This document shows positions 1 to 13,105 of a stretch of 52,067 nucleotides of DNA, piece after piece. This stretch comes from Daphnia carinata (Eukaryota; Arthropoda; Branchiopoda; Diplostraca; Daphniidae), in NCBI RefSeq assembly GCF_022539665.2, contig NW_026712494.1, forward strand, positions 1 through 52,067, written 5' to 3'. Positions within the stretch are counted from its first letter, which is position 1. Every line of letters starts with the position of its first letter. A program made the position numbers and the translations under genes. A model generated the notes under the pieces. That model did not search any database and was not told the DNA's origin. It saw only the letters and a list, made by a program, of their open reading frames with translations.

Positions 1-3000
1 CATTCAAACTGCATGAAATATACGTGAATTCAATGTGAATATAGTGTTATAGAATCAGCTTAAATATCTACATTTAAACAGTATCAAATATACGTGTATT
101 CAATGTGAATATAGTGTTATAGAATCAGTTTCAATATCTATCTTCAAACAGCATGAAATATACGTGTATTCAATGTGAATATAGTGTTATAGAATCAGTT
201 TCAATATCTACATTTAAACAGCATGAAATATACGTGTATTCAATGTGAATATAGTGTTATAGAATCAGTTTCAATATCTACATTCAAACAGCATGAAATA
301 TACGTGTATTCAATGTGAATATAGTGTTATAGAATCAGTTTCAATATCTACATTCAAACAGCATCAAATATACGTGTATTCAATGTGAATATAGTGTAAT
401 AGAATCAGTTTCAATATCTACATTCAAACAGCATCAAATATACGTGTATTCAATGTGAATATAGTGTTATAGAATCAGTTTCAATATCTACATTCAAACA
501 GCATGAAATATACGTGTATTCAATGTGAATATAGTGTTATAGAATCAGTTTCAATATCTACATTCAAACAGCATGAAATATACGTGTATTCAATGTGAAT
601 ATAGTGTTATAGAATCAGTTTCAATATCTACATTCAAACAGCATCAAATATACGTGTATTCAATGTGAATATAGTGTTATAGAATCAGTTTCAATATCTA
701 CATTCAAACAGCATGAAATATACGTGTATTCAATGTGAATATAGTGTTATAGAATCAGTTTCAATATCTACATTCAAACAGCATCAAATATACGTGTATT
801 CAATGTGAATATAGTGTTATAGAATCAGTTTCAATATCTACATTCAAACAGCATCAAATATACGTGTATTCAATGTGAATATAGTGTTATAGAATCAGTT
901 TCAATATCTACATTCAAACAGCATCAAATATACGTGTATTCAATGTGAATATAGTGTTATAGAATCAGTTTCAATATCTACATTCAAACAGCATCAAATA
1001 TACGTGTATTCAATGTGAATATAGTGTTATAGAATCAGTTTCTTTATCTACATTCAAACAACATCAAATATACGTGTATTCAATGTGAATATAGTGTTAT
1101 AGAATCAGTTTCAATATCTACATTCAAACAGCATCAAATATACGTGTATTCAATGTGAATATAGTGTAATACAGTGAGTTTCAATATCTACATTCAAACA
1201 GCATGAAATATACGTGTATTCAATGTGAATATAGTGTTATAGAATCAGTTTCAATATCTACATTCAAACAGCATCAAATATACGTGTATTCAATGTGAAT
1301 ATAGTGTTATAGAATCAGTTTCAATATCTACATTCAAACAGCATGAAATATACGTGTATTCAATGTGAATATAGTGTTATAGAATCAGTTTCAATATCTA
1401 CATTCAAACAGCATCAAATATACGTGTATTCAATGTGAATATAGTGTTATAGAATCAGTTTCAATATCTACATTCAAACAGCATCAAATATACGTGTATT
1501 CAATGTGAATATAGTGTTATAGAATCAGTTTCAATATCTACATTCAAACAGCATCAAATATACGTGTATTCAATGTGAATATAGTGTTATAGAATCAGTT
1601 TCAATATCTACATTCAAACAGCATCAAATATACGTGTATTCAATGTGAATATAGTGTTATAGAATCAGTTTCAATATCTACATTCAAACAGCATCAAATA
1701 TACGTGTATTCAATGTGAATATAGTGTTATAGAATCAGTTTCAATATCTACATTCAAACAGCATCAAATATACGTGTATTCAATGTGAATATAGTGTTAT
1801 AGAATCAGTTTCAATATCTACATTCAAACAGCATCAAATATACGTGTATTCAATGTGAATATAGTGTTATAGAATCAGTTTCAATATCTACATTCAAACA
1901 GCATGAAATATACGTGTATTCAATGTGAATATAGTGTTATAGAATCAGTTTCAATATCTACATTCAAACAGCATCAAATATACGTGTATTCAATGTGAAT
2001 ATAGTGTTATAGAATCAGTTTCAATATCTACATTCAAACAGCATCAAATATACGTGTATTCAATGTGAATATAGTGTTATAGAATCAGTTTCAATATCTA
2101 CATTCAAACAGCATCAAATATACGTGTATTCAATGTGAATATAGTGTTATAGAATCAGTTTCAATATCTACATTCAAACAGCATGAAATATACGTGTATT
2201 CAATGTGAATATAGTGTTATAGAATCAGTTTCAATATCTACATTCAAACAGCATCAAATATACGTGTATTCAATGTGAATATAGTGTTATAGAATCAGTT
2301 TCAATATCTACATTCAAACAGCATGAAATATACGTGTATTCAATGTGAATATAGTGTTATAGAATCAGTTTCAATATCTACATTCAAACAGCATCAAATA
2401 TACGTGTATTCAATGTGAATATAGTGTTATAGAATCAGTTTCAATATCTACATTCAAACAGCATGAAATATACGTGTATTCAATGTGAATATAGTGTTAT
2501 AGAATCAGTTTCAATATCTACATTCAAACAGCATCAAATATACGTGTATTCAATGTGAATATAGTGTTATAGAATCAGTTTCAATATCTACATTCAAACA
2601 GCATGAAATATACGTGTATTCAATGTGAATATAGTGTTATAGAATCAGTTTCAATATCTACATTCAAACAGCATCAAATATACGTGTATTCAATGTGAAT
2701 ATAGTGTTATAGAATCAGTTTCAATATCTACATTCAAACAGCATCAAATATACGTGTATTCAATGTGAATATAGTGTTATAGAATCAGTTTCAATATCTA
2801 CATTCAAACAGCATCAAATATACGTGTATTCAATGTGAATATAGTGTTATAGAATCAGTTTCAATATCTACATTCAAACAGCATCAAATATACGTGTATT
2901 CAATGTGAATATAGTGTTATAGAATCAGTTTCAATATCTACATTCAAACAGCATCAAATATACGTGTATTCAATGTGAATATAGTGTTATAGAATCAGTT

Positions 3001-6000
3001 TCAATATCTACATTCAAACAGCATCAAATATACGTGTATTCAATGTGAATATAGTGTTATAGAATCAGTTTCAATATCTACATTCAAACAGCATGAAATA
3101 TACGTGTATTCAATGTGAATATAGTGTTATAGAATCAGTTTCAATATCTACATTCAAACAGCATCAAATATACGTGTATTCAATGTGAATATAGTGTTAT
3201 AGAATCAGTTTCAATATCTACATTCAAACAGCATCAAATATACGTGTATTCAATGTGAATATAGTGTTATAGAATCAGTTTCAATATCTACATTCAAACA
3301 GCATCAAATATACGTGTATTCAATGTGAATATAGTGTTATAGAATCAGTTTCAATATCTACATTCAAACAGCATGAAATATACGTGTATTCAATGTGAAT
3401 ATAGTGTTATAGAATCAGTTTCAATATCTACATTCAAACAGCATCAAATATACGTGTATTCAATGTGAATATAGTGTTATAGAATCAGTTTCAATATCTA
3501 CATTCAAACAGCATGAAATATACGTGTATTCAATGTGAATATAGTGTTATAGAATCAGTTTCAATATCTACATTCAAACAGCATCAAATATACGTGTATT
3601 CAATGTGAATATAGTGTTATAGAATCAGTTTCAATATCTACATTCAAACAGCATCAAATATACGTGTATTCAATGTGAATATAGTGTTATAGAATCAGTT
3701 TCAATATCTACATTCAAACAGCATGAAATATACGTGTATTCAATGTGAATATAGTGTTATAGAATCAGTTTCAATATCTACATTCAAACAGCATCAAATA
3801 TACGTGTATTCAATGTGAATATAGTGTTATAGAATCAGTTTCAATATCTACATTCAAACAGCATCAAATATACGTGTATTCAATGTGAATATAGTGTTAT
3901 AGAATCAGTTTCAATATCTACATTCAAACAGCATCAAATATACGTGTATTCAATGTGAATATAGTGTTATAGAATCAGTTTCAATATCTACATTCAAACA
4001 GCATCAAATATACGTGTATTCAATGTGAATATAGTGTTATAGAATCAGTTTCAATATCTACATTCAAACAGCATCAAATATACGTGTATTCAATGTGAAT
4101 ATAGTGTTATAGAATCAGTTTCAATATCTACATTCAAACAGCATCAAATATACGTGTATTCAATGTGAATATAGTGTTATAGAATCAGTTTCAATATCTA
4201 CATTCAAACAGCATCAAATATACGTGTATTCAATGTGAATATAGTGTTATAGAATCAGTTTCAATATCTACATTCAAACAGCATCAAATATACGTGTATT
4301 CAATGTGAATATAGTGTTATAGAATCAGTTTCAATATCTACATTCAAACAGCATCAAATATACGTGTATTCAATGTGAATATAGTGTTATAGAATCAGTT
4401 TCAATATCTACATTCAAACAGCATCAAATATACGTGTATTCAATGTGAATATAGTGTTATAGAATCAGTTTCAATATCTACATTCAAACAGCATCAAATA
4501 TACGTGTATTCAATGTGAATATAGTGTTATAGAATCAGTTTCAATATCTACATTCAAACAACATCAAATATACGTGTATTCAATGTGAATATAGTGTTAT
4601 AGAATCAGTTTCTTTATCTACATTCAAACAACATCAAATATACGTGTATTCAATGTGAATATAGTGTTATAGAATCAGTTTCAATATCTACATTCAAACA
4701 GCATCAAATATACGTGTATTCAATGTGAATATAGTGTTATAGAATCAGTTTCAATATCTACATTCAAACAGCATGAAATATACGTGTATTCAATGTGAAT
4801 ATAGTGTTATAGAATCAGTTTCAATATCTACATTCAAACAGCATCAAATATACGTGTATTCAATGTGAATATAGTGTTATAGAATCAGTTTCAATATCTA
4901 CATTCAAACAGCATGAAATATACGTGTATTCAATGTGAAAATAATGAAATACAATGAGTTTCAATATCTACATTCAAACAGCATCAAATATACGTGTATT
5001 CAATGTGAATATAGTGTTAAAGAATCAGTTTCAATATCTACATTCAAACAGCATGAAATATACGTGTATTCAATGTGAATATAGTGTTATAGAATCAGTT
5101 TCAATATCTACATTCAAACAGCATCAAATATACGTGTATTCAATGTGAATATAGTGTTATAGAATCAGTTTCAATATCTACATTCAAACAGCATCAAATA
5201 TACGTGTATTCAATGTGAATATAGTGTAATAGAGTGAGTTTCAATATCTACATTCAAACAGCATGAAATATACGTGTATTCAATGTGAATATAGTGTTAT
5301 AGAATCAGTTTCAATATCTACATTCAAACAGCATGAAATATACGTGTATTCAATGTGAATATAGTGTTATAGAATCAGTTTCAATATCTACATTCAAACA
5401 GCATCAAATATACGTGTATTCAATGTGAATATAGTGTTATAGAATCAGTTTCAATATCTACATTCAAACAGCATCAAATATACGTGTATTCAATGTGAAT
5501 ATAGTGTTATAGAATCAGTTTCAATATCTACATTCAAACAGCATGAAATATACGTGTATTCAATGTGAATATAGTGTTATAGAATCAGTTTCAATATCTA
5601 CATTCAAACAGCATGAAATATACGTGTATTCAATGTGAATATAGTGTTATAGAATCAGTTTCAATATCTACATTCAAACAGCATCAAATATACGTGTATT
5701 CAATGTGAATATAGTGTTATAGAATCAGTTTCAATATCTACATTCAAACAGCATGAAATATACGTGTATTCAATGTGAATATAGTGTTATAGAATCAGTT
5801 TCAATATCTACATTCAAACAGCATCAAATATACGTGTATTCAATGTGAATATAGTGTTATAGAATCAGTTTCAATATCTACATTCAAACAGCATCAAATA
5901 TACGTGTATTCAATGTGAATATAGTGTTATAGAATCAGTTTCAATATCTACATTCAAACAGCATCAAATATACGTGTATTCAATGTGAATATAGTGTTAA

Positions 6001-7603
6001 GAATCAGTTTCAATATCTACATTCAAACAGCATGAAATATACGTGTATTCAATGTGAATATAGTGTTATAGAATCAGTTTCTTTATCTACATTCAAACAA
6101 CATCAAATATACGTGTATTCAATGTGAATATAGTGTTATAGAATCAGTTTCAATATCTACATTCAAACAGCATCAAATATACGTGTATTCAATGTGAATA
6201 TAGTGTAATACAGTGAGTTTCAATATCTACATTCAAACAGCATGAAATATACTTGTATTCAATGTGAATATAGTGTTATAGAATCTGTTTCAATATCTAC
6301 ATTCAAACAGCATCAAATATACGTGTATTCAATGTGAATATAGTGTTATAGAATCAGTTTCAATATCTACATTCAAACAGAATGAAATATACGTGTATTC
6401 AATGTGAATATAGTGTTATAGAATCAGTTTAAATATCTACATTCAAACAGCATGAAATATACGTGTATTCAATGTGAATATAGTGTTATAGAATCAGTTT
6501 CAATATCTACATTCAAACAGCATGAAATATACGTGTATTCAATGTGAATATAGTGTTATAGAATCAGTTTCAATATCTACATTCAAACAGCATCAAATAT
6601 ACGTGTATTCAATGTGAATATAGTGTAATACAGTGAGTTTCAATATCTACATTCAAACAGCATGAAATATACGTGTATTCAATGTGAATATAGTGTTATA
6701 GAATCAGTTTCAATATCTAAATTCAAACAGCATCAAATATACGTATATTCAATGTGAATATAGTGTTATAGAATCAGTTTCAATATCTACATTCAAACAG
6801 CATGAAATATACGTGTATTCAATGTGAATATAGTGTTATAGAATCAGTTTCAATATCTACATTCGAACAGCATCAAATATACGTGTATTCAATGTGAATA
6901 TAGTGTAATACAGTGAGTTTCAATATCTACATTCAAACAGCATGAAATATACGTTTATTCAATGTGAATATAGTGTTATAGAATCAGTTTCAATATCTAC
7001 ATTCAAACAGCATGAAATATACGTGCATTCAATGTGAATATAGCGTTATAGAATCAGTTTAAATATCTACATTCAAACAGCATCGAATATACGTGTATTC
7101 AATGTGAATATAGTGTAATACAGTGAGTTTCAATATCTACATTCAAACAGCATGAAATATACGTGTATTCAATGTGAATATAGTGTTATAGAATCAGTTT
7201 AAATATCTACATTCAAACAACATCAAATATACGTGTATTCAATGTGAATATAGTGTTATAGAATCAGTTTCATGATCTACATTCAAACAGCATCAAATAT
7301 ACGTGTATTCAATGTGAATATAGTGTTATAGAATCATTTTCAATATCTACATTCAAACAGCATCAAATATACGTGTATTCAATGTGAATATAGTGTAATA
7401 CAGTGAGTTTCAATATCTACATTCAAACAGCATGAAATATACGTGTATTCAATGTGAATATAGTGTTATAGAATCAGTTTCAATATCTACATTTAAACAG
7501 CATGAAATATACGTGTATTCAATGTGAATATAGTGTTATAGAATCAGTTTCAATATCTACATTCAAACAGCATGAAATATACGTGTATTCAATGTGAATA
7601 TAG
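1..7603 (+). repeat. 70-bp satellite array, left part
   Basis: This is a head-to-tail tandem array of about 108 monomers that begins before the window. Each 60-base line repeats with a 70-base period. Every monomer carries CATTCAAACAGCAT, then ATATACGTGTATTCAATGTG and TAGTGTTATAGAATCAG. The GC content of a typical monomer is about 27%. From 1 to about 5,990 copies are nearly identical and differ mainly at one base, GCATGAAA versus GCATCAAA. A less common junction form reads GTAATACAGTGAG in place of GTTATAGAATCAG. A one-base deletion near 5,999 shifts the register by one. Diversity rises from about 6,000 to 7,603. Because 70 is not a multiple of three and stops occur in each pass, the array does not encode a long protein; the short ORF at 4954-5148 is incidental. 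Confidence 0.98.
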
Positions 7604-7944
7604 TGTTGGAATTATTAATTGGTAGTGTAAGTTAACAAGGGCACGATAAGTTGATGACTGACAGTAGAATGTATTGCAAGACTAACATATCAAGTTAACC
7701 ACATCAAGAAAGAGGAATGTACCTTGCTGAGATCTGGAACAAGAGAGCGAGAGATTTGTGTCGTTTTCTCTCCAGCTTGACAGACTTGACCGGGCCCGGT
7801 ATGCTGTTTAGAGGCAGCCTTGGAGAGGGCGGAATAAACAGCAATACAATAATGCGCTTGAGTGTGACAACTCTAACAATAACAGAAGGGTCGGGATAAC
7901 CAGTAATACAAGGATGTGCATTAGTTTGATATTATACTTCAACA
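7604..7944 (-). repeat. Copia 3' LTR
   Basis: This 341-bp LTR lies downstream of Gag-Pol in element orientation. It begins TGTTGGAATTATT and ends ACTTCAACA on the plus strand. It differs from the other LTR by an extra T in the run near 7765, a CA/AT difference shortly after it, and one T/G difference near the right end. Confidence 0.96.
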
Positions 7945-7957
7945 CCTCCCCTCAAAC
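7945..7957 (-). other. Copia polypurine tract
   Basis: The plus strand reads CCTCCCCTCAAAC immediately next to the 3' LTR. On the minus strand this is a purine run (TTGAGGGGAGG) abutting the LTR, the expected primer for plus-strand DNA synthesis. It overlaps the last codons of the pol ORF. Confidence 0.85.
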
Positions 7958-10900
7958 GGAATGCCCTGACAGAGACTTCATTATTCCGAGTCCATTCCGC
8001 AGTTGTTGAAATCGAGGGGCTGGAAGTGGTTTTGTGAAGATGTCGGCTATTTGTTTTTCTCCGCTTACATACTTGATGTCAACAATTCCCTTACTTTGTT
8101 GCTCACGCACAAAGTGGAATTTGACATCAATATGCTTGGTGCGCTGATGATATTCCGGGTTGTATACAAGCCGTATGGCGCTCTGATTGTCGCTGAGAAG
8201 TTTGATGGGGTTGACCTCCTGTCCTGTGATTTCGTGTAGCAGCCGAGACAACCAGTTTGCTTCTTTCGACGCCTCACAAGCCGCCATGTACTCGGCCTTT
8301 GTTGTTGATAAGGCTGTGCACGATTGGCGCTTGCTTGCCCAAGCTACGGGACCTCCATGGAGTAGAAAAACAAATCCGGTGGTTGATCGTCTTTTTTCAA
8401 GGTCTCCGGCATAGTCAGCATCTGCGTATCCTGTAATTGAACTTGACTCTTTAGGGGTAAAGCATATACCATAGTGAAGAGTTCCAGCTAAGTATGACAG
8501 GATTCGTTTGATGGCATTCCAATGAGCAGGACCAGGATTTTGGCAGTGTTGAGCAACTTGACCCACTGCGTATGCAATATCAGGACGAGTCATTGTCATG
8601 ATATACATTAGCGATCCCACTGCTTCCTGGTACGGCACTGATGACATCGCTCTCTTTTCTTCGTCACTTTTCGGTCCCATTTCTGAGCTGAGTTTTGTAC
8701 CTGGATCTGCTGGAGTTGACCTTGGATTGCAATCGGACATGTTAAACTTCCGAAGAACGGTTTCTGTAAAGTGATTTTGTGTGACGGAAAGGAGTCGTTG
8801 TTCGCGGTTTCTCAGGATATTTAGTCCGAGAAATCGATCAGCTGGCATAGTTCGCATTTCAAACTGTGCTCTCAGGTGTTCCAGGATGCTGTGAAGAGTT
8901 TCCTTCTTGTTACTGCAGACTAATCCGTCGTCAACAAATATAATTACAACTGTAAATTCCTCCCCTTGACGACGGAAGTAAATGCACTGGTCAGCAGTGG
9001 AACGCGTGAGACCAAACTTCAAAAGGAATTCATTAAATTTTATATTCCAGCTTCTTGGTGCCTGTTTTAGGCCATATAGAGAGTTTACCAGTTTGCATAC
9101 TTGAGACTCCATTCCAGCTGTGACGAACCCTTCCGGCTGATCCATGTAAATTTCTTCTTCAAGGTGGCCATATAGAAACGCTGTTTTGACGTCAAGTTGT
9201 ATCATTTCGAGATCAAGTGAGGCAACTAGCCCTAAGGTGATCCTCAGGGTGTCGTGTTTGACTACTGGGGCGTAGGTTTCCTCATAATCAAACCCTTGCC
9301 TCTGTGTGTGGCCCTTGGCTACAAGTCTTGCCTTGAAGCGTTCCGGAGTGTTGTTGTGTCCTGCCTTCACTTTGAATAACCACCTGTTCTTATTTGTTGT
9401 TCGGTTTTCTGGAAGAGTCGTGAGAATCCATGTCCCATTCTTCATTAATGAATCAAATTCTTCTTGGATGGCTGCTTTCCATAGTTCCCCGTCCTTGGAC
9501 GTCATGGCTTCTTCCAGGGTTTGAGGCTCCGTACCTTCGGACGCCATTGAAGCCAGTCCCATGTATTGTTTGTATTTTTCTGTCGGTACTCGGGTGCGAG
9601 TGGACCGTCTGAGTGTAGTGATTGGGGCGTCAGGTTGATGTTCCAGGTACTGCATTCCATGCCTTTCCCCGTCTTGACGTTCTTCACCGTTGTCTAGTAC
9701 CGATTGGTTTTGCCATGCATCTTCATCGTCCACCTCCTTGTTAGTTGTTGTTCCTTCCGGATCAGGATCTGGTGCTGATTCAATGTTTTCACCTGGTTTG
9801 CTAATTGGCGCCGCCTTTTCATCCCCACAGTGAAAGATGTGTTTCATCTCATTTTCTTCTCTCATTTCAACCTGCTCTTCGGATGGAAAAGTGATCTGGT
9901 AATCAGATGATTCTTTGGTAGTGATGTACTTCCCTTCATCGAACACCACATCACGACTGGTGATGATTCTGCGTGTAGTTGGGTTCCAGGTTCGGCATGA
10001 CTTCGAGGTTTCGCTGTATCCCACCATGATGCACTCTTGAGCTTTGGCGTCGAGTTTCCTCCTTGTAGAGTCCGGGACGTGCACGTAAGCCAGGGCTCCA
10101 AAGATTCTGAGATGGGAGACGATGGGTTTTCTTTTAAACCAAAGTTCAAAAGGTGTTTTGTCAGAAGAACTTGATATGGATCGATTTAGAACGTAAGTCG
10201 CACAAGCTAGCGATTCCCCCCACAGTTCAATAGGTATTTTCTTGGCATACATTTGACTTCTAGCAGCCTCCATGAGAGTCCGGTTTGCTCTCTCAGCTAC
10301 ACCGTTTTGCTGAGGTGTGTAGGGAGTGCTTGTTTCATGGCGGATGCCCAGCTTCCTTAACCAACGTACAAGTTCACCTGAAAGAAATTCTCCTCCATTG
10401 TCCGAGCGAATGGTTTTCACCTCCTTACCTGTCTCATTTTTTACTTGTGCAACGAAACCTTGTAGAGCTTCTGTCAGTTGTGATTTCAGTTTGAGAATTC
10501 TTGTAACGGTCCATCGACTGTAATCATCCTTGAAAACAGCGAAGTAACGTGAACCGCTTGGGGTGGTCACTTGCATGGGTCCACAGATGTCGCAGTGGAC
10601 CAGTTGCCCAACTTCTGTTGCTCTTGTCCTTCCAGCTTGAAAAGAAAAACGATGCATTTTTCCAAGTGCACATCCATGGCATGGCACGGAGGCATCGACA
10701 TCATTGATTGGTGTTTCAAGTCCCTCAACGCAGTTTGTGGATACCATTTTTTGAACGTTGCTGCAGTTTAGGTGGGCGAAGCGTTGGTGCCAGGTGGTGA
10801 GTGTTGTGCCTTTTTTTGCTGTGTAGGCTTCACACTGAGGCACCTCTTGTGCTCCGATGTTCAGGTAGTAAAGTGTGTTGCCGACTTTCTGGCCTTCGAT

Positions 10901-12687
10901 TTCTATTCTTCCTCCCCTTGAGAAAGATACGGTTTCATCCACGAAATGTACTTCGGATCCAGATTCAGTTGCCGAGACAATGGAAAAAAGGTTTGTTCCG
11001 ATCTCGGGTACGTAGAGCACTCCTTTGATAGTGCCTCGAAGGATTTGGCCATTCACAGTAGATATTAGGTGAACGTCACCCTTTCCATGAACGTAGAGTT
11101 TTACACCGCCAATACCGGAAACAGACCAGGTATTGTGTTCCACTGTTTCAAAGTTCCACAAGATTGAGCGCTTATCTGTCATATGGTGAGTTGCGCCGGA
11201 ATCTGCAAACCAATCGAATGATCGTCTGGCAGCAAAGGAGATTGAAGAGGAATAGCCAAAGTCTTGTTGTTGATGATTTGGCTTTTCTTGGGACGTTTGC
11301 TGCATTCCTTCTGCTCGCTTTCGCTTGCGGCACTCTGAGATCAAGTGGCCGGGGAAGTGGCAGTAGTCACAAATGCGCCAGGAACGCCCATTTCCTCTTC
11401 CTCGGTAGTTGTGTCCTCTTCCACCATTACGGAATCTTCCTCGTTGGCTCGAGTAGCTTCCTCTGAAATTTCCATTTGGCTGCGTGAAATACTGGCGCTC
11501 GTACGGATTTTGTAGTTTGAATGGTTGAACCGAGTTCCCCGCGAAGTAAGCTGAGTCTCCTGGATCAGGCTTGTCTTTGTTGTATAGCTTTGTCATTTTC
11601 TCTTCCTTGATGAGACGTGAGGTTAGCAGCATGATGGTTTTGTCGTTTGATGGCACGCTGTCCCAGGCAGAGTGAAAATGTCTAAAACTTGGTGGTAAGG
11701 ACATAATAATCTTGGCCATAATTTGTAGATCTGAAACTGGAGAATCCAACTCTCGAAGTTGTGCTGCCATTTGTTCAATAGTCGATATGAACCCCATAAC
11801 TGATTGACCTTCTTGAAATTTATATTCGAAGAATCTGGCCATCAAGAGGTGTTTGTTCTCGGCTGCCGTCTCTGCATATTCTGTCTGGATTTTCTCCCAC
11901 ATCTTAACAGCAGTGTGACATCCATGAAGTGTGACTTGTAAATCACTTTTGATTGTTGAATAGATGGCTGATCTAGCATCAACATCTTTCTGCTTCCAAT
12001 TCTCGATGTGCTCGTTGTTAACTATCGATCCAGATTCATCCAAGATCTAGAATTTTGAGAAGATAGAAATATAGTCAATAGTCAGTAATGCTGATGTGTT
12101 TGGTACTTGTTAACGTCAATATTATGACGGATCATTTTAGTTGATTTTAGTTGCATCATAATACACAATGATTGTGTTAACTTATGCTGCATAAGTTATT
12201 GAGACTTGTATCACTCTCAGTGGTGAATTCACTTACATTGCGTAAGTCGTTTGAAAGCAAAACATCACTATTTAGTGTGTATATTCACTTATGTTGCATA
12301 AGTATTCGAGGGCTTGCATCACTGTTTAGTGGAATATTTACACATTTTGCAGGAATTGCTTTAACTCGCATCACTTGGTTTTAAAGTGGAAATGTGTTAA
12401 GTACTGGGTTGCAATTAGTGCTGTACCCGCATCACCAGATTTCCAGTGGAAAGAAAGCAATTCAGCAAAGCATATCTCAGCAAGCATCTTGTCAGTCATG
12501 TTTTGGAATATGTGTATGTCTGATGATTTATAGGTGATATTACCGGTTTGGGCTCAGTTTCACTTCCATCAACAACTCTCGTAAGCTTGTTCTTTTCCAA
12601 AAAGATCCATATCCCGAATCTCCATGATGGAAAGTTTGAACCGTCAAACTTGATGATATCTTTGGTCGTGCCAGTTGTGGTCGTCAT
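7952..12687 (-). CDS. Copia Gag-Pol polyprotein (two exons)
   Basis: Exon 1 is 12687-12544 (48 codons) and exon 2 is 12046-7952 (1,364 codons plus stop), joined in phase 0. The total of about 1,412 residues is close to copia's usual length. Exon 1 starts at an ATG followed by TTTTGTT and then IIKFDGSNFPSWRF, a typical copia gag start. Numbering from position 12043 of exon 2: CCHC zinc knuckle 225-238; aspartic protease DSGA at 281; integrase HHCC (H419, H424, C455, C458) and DDE triad D485, D548, E584 (35 residues between the last two); RT with D951 and FVDD 1036-1039; RNase H with D1208/D1210, E1251, D1285. Every catalytic motif is intact. It would assemble virus-like particles and carry out reverse transcription and integration. 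A first-exon ATG ten codons further upstream (12717) is possible but less likely. Confidence 0.93.
12047..12543 (-). other. Putative intron in copia gag
   Basis: On the minus strand the donor is CCG|GTAATATC and the acceptor is a pyrimidine-rich stretch ending AAAATTCTAG|ATC. Both flanks are in frame 0. Unspliced, exon 1 terminates after 73 codons and exon 2 is blocked by the TAG of the acceptor itself. The gag reading is continuous in character on either side: VVDG...EPKP before, then a WKQKD-containing segment after. The 497-nt length and the embedded short tandem repeats are unusual. An alternative is a disruptive insertion. Confidence 0.6.
12181..12450 (-). repeat. Degenerate ~54-bp tandem repeat inside the copia intron
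   Basis: About five units start near 12181, 12232, 12289, 12341 and 12396 on the plus strand. They share TTATGTTGCATAAGT-like starts, a central CTTGCATCAC and a TTTAGTGGAA-like segment. Spacing is 51-57 bp. Nothing like it occurs elsewhere in the window. Confidence 0.7.
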
Positions 12688-12750
12688 TTTTTTTCTTTTC
12701 ACACTACAATTAAACAAATATAGTTAAATATAATCAATAGTCACGTAATA

Positions 12751-12765
12751 CCTGGGCCCATAACC
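12751..12765 (-). other. Copia primer-binding site (initiator tRNA-Met, anticodon arm)
   Basis: Directly inside the 5' LTR the minus strand reads GGTTATGGGCCCAGG. The plus strand, CCTGGGCCCATAACC, matches the anticodon stem-loop of eukaryotic initiator tRNA-Met (CAT anticodon) and not its 3' end. This is the half-tRNA priming mode known for Drosophila copia. The match is from memory of the conserved tRNA. Confidence 0.85.
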
Positions 12766-13105
12766 TGTTGGAATTATTAATTGGTAGTGTAAGTTAACAA
12801 GGGCACGATAAGTTGATGACTGACAGTAGAATGTATTGCAAGACTAACATATCAAGTTAACCACATCAAGAAAGAGGAATGTACCTTGCTGAGATCTGGA
12901 ACAAGAGAGCGAGAGATTTGTGTCGTTTCTCTCCAGCTTGAATGACTTGACCGGGCCCGGTATGCTGTTTAGAGGCAGCCTTGGAGAGGGCGGAATAAAC
13001 AGCAATACAATAATGCGCTTGAGTGTGACAACTCTAACAATAACAGAAGGGTCGGGATAACCAGTAATACAAGGATGTGCATGAGTTTGATATTATACTT
13101 CAACA
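12766..13105 (-). repeat. Copia 5' LTR
   Basis: This 340-bp LTR lies upstream of gag in element orientation. It has the same TGTTG...CAACA ends as the partner at 7604-7944 and is about 99% identical to it by eye. It should contain the promoter. It is followed on the right by the duplicated TATAG and intact satellite. Confidence 0.96.

Larger units (their letters stand above)
7604..13105 (-). mobile_element. Copia-type LTR retrotransposon inserted in the satellite
   Basis: This is a complete 5,502-bp element on the minus strand. It has two LTRs (7604-7944 and 12766-13105) with TGTTG...CAACA ends. The 5-bp target duplication TATAG is present at 7599-7603 and 13106-13110, and the satellite monomer continues across the junction. 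By eye the LTRs differ at three substitutions and one single-base indel, which indicates a recent insertion. A polypurine tract and a tRNA primer site are both adjacent to the LTRs. The Gag-Pol order (gag, protease, integrase, RT, RNase H) is that of Ty1/copia (Pseudoviridae). No internal stop or frameshift was seen in the exons, so the copy may still be functional if the intron-like segment at 12047-12543 is spliced. Confidence 0.97.

Noticed and set aside
4954-5148. 64-residue ORF in the satellite
   Set aside because: It exists only because of local base changes in a few monomers, and the protein is the repeat translated in successive frames.
1-7603. CRISPR-like regular repeat pattern
   Set aside because: The 70-bp units are contiguous with no unique spacers, and the context is eukaryotic. 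This is a satellite.
8003-11466. Plus-strand ORFs opposite the copia pol
   Set aside because: They are antisense shadows of an intact, motif-complete minus-strand gene.
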